Source: Oscillospiraceae bacterium (GTDB lineage: Bacteria > Bacillota > Clostridia > Oscillospirales > Acutalibacteraceae). From it: a stretch of DNA of 52,518 bases. Positions 16,761 through 25,700 of the stretch are shown here, one piece after another. Below the pieces are notes generated by a model that worked only from the letters and a program-made list of their open reading frames with translations, ran no database searches and was not told where the DNA came from. Every line of letters begins with the position of its first letter. Position 1 is the stretch's first letter. The position numbers and the translations under genes are program-made. The stretch is taken from contig JAITGE010000021.1 in assembly GCA_031280825.1 (NCBI GenBank), positions 1 through 52,518 on the forward strand, in the 5' to 3' direction.

Positions 16761-18011
16761 TTGTCAGGTTTTGAATTGGCAAACGAACTGGATCAAACGG
16801 TACAAATCAAAGTGATTGGCACAGGCGGCGGCGGCGGCAACGCCATCAACCGCATGGTCGCCAGCGGGGTGCAGGGCGCGGAATTTATCGCGATCAATAC
16901 AGACAAGCAGATTCTAAACGAATCCGTGGCCACGCATAAAATTCAAATCGGAGAACGCACCACGCGCGGCATGGGCGCGGGCGGCAACCCGGAGGTCGGG
17001 CGCAAGGCCGCCGAGGAAAGCCGTGAACAAATCACCGACGTGCTGCGCGGCGCAGATATGATCTTCGTCACCGCCGGCATGGGCGGCGGCACGGGGACAG
17101 GCGCGGCGCCCGTCATCGCGCAGCTCTCAAAAGAAATGGGTGTTCTGACGGTGGGCGTAGTTACCAAGCCCTTCCGCTTTGAAGGAAAGCACCGCATGGA
17201 TCAGGCCCTCGAGGGCATTCATCGCCTTGCGGAAAGTGTGGACAGCCTGATCGTCATCCCCAACGAACATCTGAAGCGCCTGAGCGATCAAAAGCTCCCG
17301 GTCAAGCAAGCCTTTGCGCTGGCGGATCAGGTGCTGCTGGAGGGTGTGCGCAACATTTCGGAGCTGATCAAAATCCCCAGCTATATCAATCTGGATTTCG
17401 CGGACGTTAACACCGTCATGCGCGGAGCCGGTTACGCGCACTTGGGCGTTGGCTATGGCAAGGGGGAGGACAAAGCAAAGCTCGCCGCCGAAGCAGCCGT
17501 CACAAGTCCCCTGCTGGAAACCTCCATTGACGGCGCAAAGGGTCTGATCATCAACATCCGCGCTTCCGAAGACGTGGATCTGGATGAGGTGGAGGCCGCT
17601 GTGGAATACATCACCAAAAACGCCGACGACGAAGCGCATACCATCTGGGGCATCGCGCTGGATGAAGAGATGGAGGACGAGCTTTCCATTACCGTCGTCG
17701 CCACAGGCTTTGACCCGAAAAGCATCGAAGCGCAAACGGACAAGCCCGAAGGCGCAAAACCCGCGAGCGGCTGGAAGCCTGGCGAATACACCCTGCCGCC
17801 GCCGCTGGATCAATATTTTCAAGGGCAGAGCACGACGAAGTCTGCGCAAAGACAAGCCGACCCACTTCGGAGCGACCCGCCGGCGCGCCCGCCGCAGCGC
17901 AGCGCATACGCATCCGTACCCGGCGGCGACGCGGATGTGGATAAGGATCATGATACAGTCATCAGCATGCTGCTGGATAAGGTTTCACGCGACCGCAACG
18001 GACGGAAGTAA
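16761..18011 (+). CDS. ftsZ: Cell division protein FtsZ
   Basis: Tubulin-like GTPase that forms the division ring. The 416 residues include the nucleotide motifs [13 protein letters not shown] and [15 protein letters not shown] and the synergy loop [11 protein letters not shown]. The start is a TTG seven bases after AGGAGGG. The C-terminal tail from about residue 335 is proline- and charge-rich, then ends [20 protein letters not shown] do not see the usual conserved peptide (D/E-I-P-x-F-L-R) that binds FtsA, SepF and ZapD. The gene stands alone, without ftsA or ftsQ, and is followed by a terminator and polA. Confidence 0.96.
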   Translation: MSGFELANELDQTVQIKVIGTGGGGGNAINRMVASGVQGAEFIAINTDKQILNESVATHKIQIGERTTRGMGAGGNPEVGRKAAEESREQITDVLRGADMIFVTAGMGGGTGTGAAPVIAQLSKEMGVLTVGVVTKPFRFEGKHRMDQALEGIHRLAESVDSLIVIPNEHLKRLSDQKLPVKQAFALADQVLLEGVRNISELIKIPSYINLDFADVNTVMRGAGYAHLGVGYGKGEDKAKLAAEAAVTSPLLETSIDGAKGLIINIRASEDVDLDEVEAAVEYITKNADDEAHTIWGIALDEEMEDELSITVVATGFDPKSIEAQTDKPEGAKPASGWKPGEYTLPPPLDQYFQGQSTTKSAQRQADPLRSDPPARPPQRSAYASVPGGDADVDKDHDTVISMLLDKVSRDRNGRK

Positions 18012-18030
18012 TGCTGCGCAGATAACCCCG

Positions 18031-18056
18031 GGGCGGCGTTCTGCCGCCCATTTTTT
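18031..18056 (+). terminator. Intrinsic terminator of ftsZ
   Basis: GGGCGGC (18031-18037), loop GTTCT, GCCGCCC (18043-18049), then A and six T's. It leaves only 24 bases to polA, so polA must depend on read-through or on a promoter inside ftsZ. Confidence 0.85.
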
Positions 18057-18080
18057 ATGAGGGTGATAAGGAGAAGCAGG

Positions 18081-20654
18081 ATGAAGCTCTTGGTCTTAGA
18101 TGGCAACAGCATCCTCAACCGTGCGTTTTACGGCATCAAACCGCTCACCACGAAGGATGGGCGCTTCACCAACGGCATCTACGGCTTTTTGAACATCCTT
18201 TTCGCCCTGCGCGAGCAAGTGAAGCCCGACGCCGCTGCCATCGCCTTTGACCGCCGCGAACCAACCTTTCGGCACGAAATGTTCGCCGGCTACAAAGCGC
18301 AGCGCAAAGGAATGCCCCCGGAGCTAGCGGCACAGCTTGAACCGCTGAAGGAGCTGCTACGTACCCTTGGCTATGCGCTGCTCGAAACGCCGGGCTGGGA
18401 AGCCGACGATATTCTCGGCACGCTCGCAGGCGCCTGCGGCGCAGACGACACTTGCTTTATTGCCACAGGCGACCGGGATGCTCTGCAGCTGGTCAACGAT
18501 CGCGTTCACGTCCTGCTGGCGCAGACAAAAATGGGACGACCGCAGACGACAGAATATACGCCCGAAGCAATCGAAGCCGAATATGGCGTCGCGCCGCCCA
18601 CGCTGGTCGAAATGAAGGCACTCATGGGCGATAGCTCCGATAATATCCCGGGCGTGGCAGGCATCGGGCAAAAAACAGCGGGAGAGCTGATCGCCCGCTG
18701 GGGCAAGCTCGAAACGCTCTATGAAAATCTGCAGGATGCCGGCATCAAGCCAAACGTGCGCGTGAAGCTTGAAAACGGGCGTGAAATGGCCTACTTAAGC
18801 CGTGATTTGGGAACAATCCGCACAAGTGCGCCTGTCGCAACGGATTTTTCCGCCTATATCCCGCAAGCCGCAGACGCCGCAAAAGCAACAGAGCTGCTCG
18901 TGGAGCTGGAGCTTTTCAGCACCCTGGAGCGTCTGCGCCTCCCCGCCGCCGATGTGCTCGAAGGCGCACCGCCCGCAACGGTTCTCAAAATCACCGAAGC
19001 AGTGGATTTAGACGCTCTGTTCGCGCGGCTTTGCGCCGCAGGGAGCGCCTTTTTCGCAGCGCAATGGGATGGCGCGCTGCTGGAGGCACTCTTTTTTGCC
19101 GAAGAAGGCGGCGTCACGCGCGCAGCCAGCGGTTCGCTCTTTTTTGCCGGTTTTTTGCGCAAGCTCCTGCAAGAGCCTTCCGTCGCCCTCTACACAATAA
19201 CCGCCAAGCCGCTGTTCCACTACTGCCTGCGTGAAGGCTTTGCGCCGTCGCCGCTAGCCATGGACGCCGAACTGGCTGGCTATTTGCTCAACCCCAACGC
19301 CTCCGGCTATCCCATCGAACGACTGGCGCGTGAATATAGCATTCCCCTCCCCCCCTGCGAAATCCCTGCCGCGCAAGCCGCCGCCCTGCTGCCCGCGCTC
19401 TGCGAAAGGCTATCGCAGGCTCTTGCGGAAGGTGATCAAACGCAGCTGCTGCGAGAGATCGAACTGCCGCTCAGCGCAGTGCTGGCAAATATGGAGCACG
19501 AAGGCTTCGCGGTAGATGCCGACCGCATTGAAGCCTTTGGAGATACGCTGCAAAGCCGTCTGATTGCTTTGACGCAGGAAATTCTCGGCGAGGCAGGCGT
19601 GAGCTTTAATATCAATTCGCCCAAGCAGCTGGGCGAGGTGCTTTTCGATCGCCTGGGTCTAAAGCCCCCCAAAAAAACGAAAACCGGCTATTCCACCAAT
19701 GCGGAAGTTTTAGAGAGCCTGCGCGGCGAACACGCAATCGTTGCGCTCATTTTAGAGTACCGCACCTTGAGCAAGCTCAAATCCACCTATTGCGACGGGC
19801 TGCAGAAGCAGGTCGCGGGCGACGGGCGCATACGTTCCAGCTTTAACCAGACCGAAACCCGCACCGGGCGCATCTCCTCTAGCGAACCGAACCTTCAAAA
19901 CATTCCCGTGCGCACAGAGCTGGGGCGCGAGCTGCGCCACTGCTTCATCGCGCGGGAAAGCCGGCTGCTGCTGGACGCCGATTATTCACAGATTGAACTG
20001 CGCGTGCTGGCGGCGATGGCGGGCGAAGAAACCATGCTGCAGGCATTTGAAAACGACGAGGATATTCACACACTGACAGCCTCGCGCGTGTTCGGCTTGC
20101 CGCCGGGGATGATCACGCCATTGCTGCGCCGCCGCGCAAAAGCGGTCAATTTCGGCATTGTGTATGGCATCGGCGCGTTTTCGCTCGCACAGGATATTGG
20201 CGTCCCCTTCCGCGAAGCCGAAAGCTACATTCAAGAGTATTTTGCGCAGTATCCGAAAATCTATCATTTCCGGCAGGATTTAATCCGATTGGCAAAAGAG
20301 CGCGGCTATGCCGAAACCTATTACGGACGCCGCCGCGCGTTGCCGGAATTGCAGAATTCCAAACGCGCACTGCGTGAATTCGGCGAACGCGTCGCTGTCA
20401 ACATGCCCATCCAGGGCACGGCGGCGGATATCATCAAGAAGGCAATGATCCGTGTGCACCAACGCCTGTTGCGCGAAAATTTGCAGGCAAAGCTCATCCT
20501 TCAGGTGCACGATGAATTGATTGTTGAAGCACCCGCCGCAGAAACGTCTGCGGTCGCTCTATTGCTCCAAGAAGAAATGGAGAGCGCCGCCGGGAATTGG
20601 ATTACGCTGGTTGCGGAGGTGCACCGAGGCAAGGATTGGGCAAGCGCAAAATGA
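18081..20654 (+). CDS. polA: DNA polymerase I
   Basis: Replaces RNA primers and fills repair gaps. The 857 residues hold an N-terminal 5'-3' exonuclease (LLVLDGNSILNRAFYG, EADDILGTLA, DSSDNIPGVAGIGQKTA), a middle domain, and the polymerase. The middle domain lacks the Asp-x-Glu pair of a working proofreading site (the matching stretch reads SAFFAAQWDGAL), as in Bacillus and Thermus enzymes. Polymerase motifs are TGRISSSEPNLQNIPVR, LDADYSQIELR (motif A), RRRAKAVNFGIVYG (motif B) and LQVHDELIVE (motif C), all intact. The ATG at 18081 follows AAGGAG and gives the family N-terminus; the ATG at 18057 lies just after the ftsZ terminator and lacks a site. Confidence 0.96.
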   Translation: MKLLVLDGNSILNRAFYGIKPLTTKDGRFTNGIYGFLNILFALREQVKPDAAAIAFDRREPTFRHEMFAGYKAQRKGMPPELAAQLEPLKELLRTLGYALLETPGWEADDILGTLAGACGADDTCFIATGDRDALQLVNDRVHVLLAQTKMGRPQTTEYTPEAIEAEYGVAPPTLVEMKALMGDSSDNIPGVAGIGQKTAGELIARWGKLETLYENLQDAGIKPNVRVKLENGREMAYLSRDLGTIRTSAPVATDFSAYIPQAADAAKATELLVELELFSTLERLRLPAADVLEGAPPATVLKITEAVDLDALFARLCAAGSAFFAAQWDGALLEALFFAEEGGVTRAASGSLFFAGFLRKLLQEPSVALYTITAKPLFHYCLREGFAPSPLAMDAELAGYLLNPNASGYPIERLAREYSIPLPPCEIPAAQAAALLPALCERLSQALAEGDQTQLLREIELPLSAVLANMEHEGFAVDADRIEAFGDTLQSRLIALTQEILGEAGVSFNINSPKQLGEVLFDRLGLKPPKKTKTGYSTNAEVLESLRGEHAIVALILEYRTLSKLKSTYCDGLQKQVAGDGRIRSSFNQTETRTGRISSSEPNLQNIPVRTELGRELRHCFIARESRLLLDADYSQIELRVLAAMAGEETMLQAFENDEDIHTLTASRVFGLPPGMITPLLRRRAKAVNFGIVYGIGAFSLAQDIGVPFREAESYIQEYFAQYPKIYHFRQDLIRLAKERGYAETYYGRRRALPELQNSKRALREFGERVAVNMPIQGTAADIIKKAMIRVHQRLLRENLQAKLILQVHDELIVEAPAAETSAVALLLQEEMESAAGNWITLVAEVHRGKDWASAK

Positions 20655-20695
20655 TTCCCTTTTTATGGGTGATTTTGAATTTTCTTTGCAAGCTA

Positions 20696-20725
20696 TTGAC
20701 AAATCCACGCGAAATATGCCATAAT
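20696..20725 (+). promoter_or_regulatory. Candidate promoter of rsmD-coaD
   Basis: TTGACA (20696-20701) and CATAAT (20720-20725) with an 18-bp spacer, between polA and rsmD. It would drive rsmD, coaD and possibly the coiled-coil gene. Confidence 0.6.
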
Positions 20726-20740
20726 AAGCGGGGTGAGTGT

Positions 20741-21298
20741 ATGCGTGTAATCACGGGTGAAATGCGCGGCACGCCATTGGCAGCGCTGCCGGGGGAGGAT
20801 ATTGTTCGCCCGACCTCCCAGCGCGTGAAGGAAGCGATGTTCAGCACCATTCAATTTGAAGTGGATGGACGCACCGCTCTGGATGCTTTCGCAGGCAGCG
20901 GGCAGTTGGGTATTGAAGCGCTCAGCCGCGGCGCGGCGCATTGCGTTTTTATCGAAAAAGACGCAAAAGCGGCAGCGCTGCTGGCGCGGAACCTAGAACG
21001 CGCCAAATGCACGGCGCGTGCGCGAATTTTGCCGGGTGATGCGTTGCAGTTCCTCCAGCGCCAAGGCGAAAGCTTTGATTTGGTGTTTTTGGATCCTCCC
21101 TATGGGAAAGGTCTGTTACAAGAGGCAATCCCTCTGGTCGCGAACCGGCTCAATCCCGGCGGGCTCCTTCTTTGCGAAGCGCCGACGGGTGAAGCTTTGC
21201 CGCAGCAAGCGGGCACAACGGTGCTTTGGCGCAGCTACCACCACGGCAAAACCACAGTGCATTTATTCAAAAAACCGAGCGAAGGGAACGACGCATGA
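20741..21298 (+). CDS. rsmD: 16S rRNA (guanine966-N2)-methyltransferase
   Basis: Methylates G966 of 16S rRNA using S-adenosylmethionine. The 185 residues start MRVITGEMRG, as the family does. The SAM-binding motif is ALDAFAGSGQLGIEAL, and the catalytic N6/N2 motif is FLDPPYGKG. The ATG at 20741 follows GGGGTGAG. Its last codons overlap the coaD start in an ATGA junction; rsmD-coaD pairing is very common in Firmicutes. Confidence 0.93.
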   Translation: MRVITGEMRGTPLAALPGEDIVRPTSQRVKEAMFSTIQFEVDGRTALDAFAGSGQLGIEALSRGAAHCVFIEKDAKAAALLARNLERAKCTARARILPGDALQFLQRQGESFDLVFLDPPYGKGLLQEAIPLVANRLNPGGLLLCEAPTGEALPQQAGTTVLWRSYHHGKTTVHLFKKPSEGNDA

Positions 21299-21786
21299 GA
21301 ACGGTGCTTTGCCCCGGCAGCTTTGACCCCGTTACAAACGGGCATATGGATATCATCCGGCGGGCGGCGGCGCAATTTGAGCGCGTGATTGTTCTAGTCG
21401 CCATCAACGCAACCAAGCCCGGGCTATTTGCGCCGGAAGAGCGCGTGAAGCTGTTGCAGCGCTGCCTCACGGATGTTCCGAATGCCGAGGTGCGCAGCTT
21501 TGCGGGCTTAACCGCGCTGTATGCCAAGCAGACCGGCGCTTCGGCGATCGTCAAGGGCTTGCGCGCCATGAGCGATTTTGATTACGAGTTCCAGCAGGCG
21601 CTCACAAACCGCCAGCTCAACCCTGCTGTTGAAACCATTTTCATGTCCGCAAGCGGCGAAAGCATGTATCTTTCTTCGGGGATGGTCAAGCAGGTCTGTT
21701 CCCTTGGCGGTGACGTGAGCAGCTTTGTTCCGCCGGAAGCATTGCCGGACGTTTTGGCGCGGCTGCGCCCGCAGGACAAGCAATGA
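21295..21786 (+). CDS. coaD: Phosphopantetheine adenylyltransferase
   Basis: Adds AMP from ATP to 4'-phosphopantetheine to give dephospho-CoA, the fourth step of CoA synthesis. The 163 residues are the usual length. The nucleotidyltransferase motif CPGSFDPVTNGHMDII carries the T/HxGH histidine, and the C-terminal nucleotide motif is seen as YLSSGMVKQV. The start overlaps the rsmD stop (ATGA), so the two are translationally coupled. Confidence 0.95.
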   Translation: MRTVLCPGSFDPVTNGHMDIIRRAAAQFERVIVLVAINATKPGLFAPEERVKLLQRCLTDVPNAEVRSFAGLTALYAKQTGASAIVKGLRAMSDFDYEFQQALTNRQLNPAVETIFMSASGESMYLSSGMVKQVCSLGGDVSSFVPPEALPDVLARLRPQDKQ

Positions 21787-21843
21787 TATGTTAAGGCGTA
21801 TTGGCGCGCCCTGAAAATATTCGCAGGAAGGTGTGGGTTTTTG

Positions 21844-22566
21844 ATGTCGGATAACGTAGATGCCATGCTCGCGCAGATGCAGGAATTATTGGATAACGGC
21901 AAAAAAATTGGTCGCTCGCGTATCATTGACGGTCTAGCTTTTCAGGATTTAATAGAATCCCTCCACGCAGCGATGCCCAATGTCGTGGAACGCGCGAAGG
22001 AGGTCGTCGCGCAACGGGCGGATATTCTGGAAAAGGCTCGCTTGGATGCGGAAGCCCGCACCACAGAAGCGCAGCAGCGCGCGGACGAACTGCAGACGCA
22101 CACAAACGACCGCGTAAACGAGGTTGTACAGCACGCTAAGGAACGCGTCGTGCAGGCGCGGGCACAAGGGGAGCAAATTGTCGCCGAGGCGCAGATCCAA
22201 GCCGCGAAACTGGTGGAAGAACATACCATCACCATTGCTGCGCAAGAACGCGCTGCGCAAATGGAACGTCAGGCAAGAAGCAACGCCGAGCGCATTGAAA
22301 CCGAAGCTCGCCAACAAGCGGAGCATATGCTTGCCCAAGCACAGGAATACAGCCGTGAGCTACAGCAACGCACCGAAAACTGGGGGATGCAATACACCAC
22401 CGGTGTGCGCGGTGTAGTCGAAGAAATCGTGAACGAAGCCGAGGATATTCTTGCCAGCTCGCTGACAGATATTCGCAACACAAAAAAGCGCTTGCAGGCA
22501 AGCATGGCAAAATCCGCCAAAGCCCCGGATCTAATTGAGCCAATGGAACCAATCTTTGTAGAATAA
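21844..22566 (+). CDS. Coiled-coil protein, DivIVA/ATPase-subunit-like, unknown function
   Basis: A 240-residue hydrophilic protein, rich in Ala, Glu, Gln and Arg, with heptad-like pattern from about residue 45 to 195 and no membrane segment. Proteins like this are often found after coaD in Clostridia and get names such as ATPase or V-type subunit H from coiled-coil resemblance alone; no catalytic motif is visible. The N-terminal 40 residues (NVDAMLAQMQELLDNGKKI, then RSRIIDGLAFQDLI) are the most family-like part. AGGAAGG at 21825-21831 could serve either this ATG or a TTG one codon earlier. A strong terminator follows. Confidence 0.7.
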   Translation: MSDNVDAMLAQMQELLDNGKKIGRSRIIDGLAFQDLIESLHAAMPNVVERAKEVVAQRADILEKARLDAEARTTEAQQRADELQTHTNDRVNEVVQHAKERVVQARAQGEQIVAEAQIQAAKLVEEHTITIAAQERAAQMERQARSNAERIETEARQQAEHMLAQAQEYSRELQQRTENWGMQYTTGVRGVVEEIVNEAEDILASSLTDIRNTKKRLQASMAKSAKAPDLIEPMEPIFVE

Positions 22567-22582
22567 CGTAACGCTTCCGCAA

Positions 22583-22616
22583 CCTCGCCGCCATAAATAG
22601 GCGGCGGGGTTTTCTT
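22583..22616 (+). terminator. Intrinsic terminator of the rsmD-coaD-coiled-coil unit
   Basis: CCTCGCCGCC (22583-22592), seven-base loop, GGCGGCGGGG (22600-22609), followed by TTTTCTTTTC. Confidence 0.88.
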
Positions 22617-22648
22617 TTCTCGCTTTTGCGCCGACCGCGCGAAAATAG

Positions 22649-22680
22649 CAATCCCCGGCAGCTAAAGCTGCCGGGGATTG
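22649..22680 (-). terminator. Intrinsic terminator of the giant surface protein gene
   Basis: A perfect 15-bp inverted repeat, 22649-22663 with 22666-22680, separated by two bases. On the minus strand it is followed by CTATTTTC. It stands back to back with the terminator of the convergent gene. Confidence 0.85.
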
Positions 22681-22706
22681 CCCATGATCCGCACCTTTTT
22701 GAAAAG

Positions 22707-25700
22707 CTAAACTAGCTCTTCCGCATCTTCCTTGCGGCGTTTTTTGCCCAGCGCCAAAACCGCCAAGCCGCTCATTGCCAACGCCACAACAAATCCAAAT
22801 CCGCTTACCGCACCGGTATCCGGGAACAAGCTGCCTTCATCCGGCACAACGCTGATGCCGCCGTCGTCGCCATTGGCGTCGCCGTCGGGATCCGGCACCG
22901 GAGGCGCGGGATCGGGGGTAATACCGTCGCCCTTATCACCATCGAGATCAACGCAAATCGGCGGGATAACGATCGGAAGAATCACCGGCGGAAGAACGAT
23001 TACGGGCAGCGGGATGATGATAACCGCCAACTTCCAGCGGGCATACAGCACATGGCTGGCGGGGATCTTCACTAGGCTTTCCGCTGTGACCAGCGTACCG
23101 CCTTTGTCATCCGTATACCAACCCAAGAACTTGTAGCCCAAACGCACCGGAATCGGCAGGTCGCCATACGGCGCATCAAACGTGACCTGCTTAAAGTGCG
23201 GGAGCACCACGCCGCCTGCCGGGTCAAAAATCACGATGAGGTCGCTCTGCGCGGACCAGATTGCATAAACCGTGTGGTTTTCCGGCACTTCCACAATGGC
23301 TTCCGGCGTCACCCACGCGCCTTCGCCGTCCGCGCCATCTGGGGAATACCACCAGCCAACGAAGTGATAACCCTGCCGGCTCGGCGTCGGGATAGCCCCA
23401 TAGGGCTGCTCAAAGGAAACAACCTTGCTTGCCGGACTCACAGAACCACCCTGCGGGTCAAAGGTTACAACGATATCAACGTTGGGACTCATTTGCGCAT
23501 AAAGCGTATGTGCCGCAGGGTTCCGAACGACCGTATTCGCGTCAACCGGCTCACCCTCCGCATCCAGCCAACCGTCAAACTTGTAGCCGGATTTAACCGG
23601 GACAGGCAGTGCGCCGTATTTCGCGTCGAATGTAACGTTCTTTTCCGCCGGATCAATGGTCACATCCGTCAAGCCCGCCGCCGCTTCTAGGGTAACGGTG
23701 ATCGGCGTAATGGCTGCCCAACCGCAATACAAGCTGCGCGGGCTGCCAAGCACGATATAATCCTCCGCCGTGATTAACTTGCGCCCTTCCGTTCCTTCCG
23801 GCGCGTCATACCATCCCGTGAACCTGTAGCCTGTACGCGTCGGAGCGAACGTGCTCAGGAACGGTTCCGCCATCAGCGAGTTCGTGCAATAATACGACTG
23901 CTCCTGCGTGTTGCGGATTGTAATGGACACTGCGTCAGTGCCATCCATGCTCGCGCTCGGATCACGTTGCCTGCCTGCGGCATTCGGATCATACGCATCC
24001 GCGTGCAGCGTAATCACCACACCCTTCAGCGATCGTTCTAAATGCGCATAAAGCGTAATCGTATCCTCTTCCGGATCCTCCAAAAGGCTCGTATCCACGG
24101 TCGTGCTCGCCGTCACAGGATCATTGATGCCCTGCGACGCATAAAGCGGAGCTTCATCGGGCACATAATACCAGTTTTCGAAAACATAGCCGTCGCCCAG
24201 ATTCGCCGTCGGCAACGCTTGGTTGCGCGCTCCGCCGGGGATCGTTTCATTCGTGCCGAAGGGTTCACCGGCAACCACCTTCATCACATAGTAGGGCGTG
24301 ATAACACTCGTACTATTCGTGTAAGGCTCCGCAGTGAAAACGACCTTCAGTCCATTCGCTTCCGTCCACTCATCCAGCGAAAGTGCCTTCCAACGCGCGA
24401 AAAGTGTCAACGTAATTGCTTCGTCATCCTGAGCAAAGCCCTCCGGTCTGAAGTCCTCCGGCTCTATCGTGTCCGTCGGTTGGATGCGCCCGGCTTGACT
24501 TGCCGTTGCGCCGGCTGCAACATCCGCTGCCGCGGAGGTGTACCAGCCCAAGAAGCTGTAGCCCTTGCGGATCGGCGCGACCGGCAGACTGCCATATTGC
24601 GCGCCCGCCGTAACCAAGCGCGTTTCCACCACAGCCGTGCCGCCCCTCGCGTCAAAGCCCAAGGTCACGGTGATATCTCCGTCCGCCACCCACTTGGCAT
24701 AAACCGTCACAGTATCGCCGCTCAGCGGGTCGCAAGCAAGAACAGTTGTACCTACGACAACCTTACTCGCTGTTGTAAAGCCGCTGTCCAAATACCAGCC
24801 CACCAGCGTAAAGCCCGTGCGCTCGGTGACGCTCGCGTTTTCCGCTACCGTCAACGGCGCAAGCGCTGCTGTGAATGTTGTGCCGGCAGTTGCCGGAGCA
24901 TTCGCCATCGCCGTGCCGCCATTGACTGCATAAACGACTTCCATCCCGTTCGTAATTCCGGGTTGTTCGGGATCTTCGGGATCCGTTGGGGGGTCTTTAT
25001 CCTCGTTACCCCACTGGGCAACCAGCACGATAATATGACTCTCTAAGCCTGGATCAATCGCGTCGTCGTTCCCTACAAGCGTAGTTGTTCCTTCCAGGTA
25101 CCAGCCAAGGAAGTGATAGCCGCCGCGCTCCGTATAGGGGCTGACATCGCGCCCTTCGCCATTGTCTGCGGCATCCAAATCAAAGTACGTGCCGTAGTCT
25201 TCGCCCGCCATGACCTCCGTGTCGGGCGGAAGATCGTCTGTCGTACCGCCGTTCGCGTTGAACCTCACAACCACGGGCTGCCCGTCTTGCGGATCTTCCG
25301 GGTCGATCGCTTCCCAGTTTGCCTGAATCGCAACCGGATACTTTCCGTCAACCGCTTGCATCCCGGGTGTTGGCTCGACCGTCTTGCCCGCCAAGCCCGC
25401 CGTCGCAACGCCTGCCGCCCAATCCGCAGCCGGGAGCAGATCCTCCGAGAGCCAGAATGTCAAACGGTAGCCGGGGCGCGTATATGCCGAGAGCCCGTCA
25501 AGATTACCAAGGCTGTCACCGGCGTTGTAATACTGCTGCAGCCAATCGCCTTGCGCCGCCGGGTTGCCGCCGTTGGGATCCCAAGTCACCACAATCAACT
25601 TATCCCCGTCCTCGGTCGTGGTGTAGATGTCCCACTTGGCGACCAGCGTAACAACCCAAACGCCGTCCTCTGCCACGGCGTCAACCGCGGGATTGATCGC

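Noticed and set aside
22649-22680. Perfect 32-bp palindrome as a protein-binding operator
   Set aside because: Its position right after the stop of the minus-strand gene and the following T-rich run make a terminator the simpler reading.
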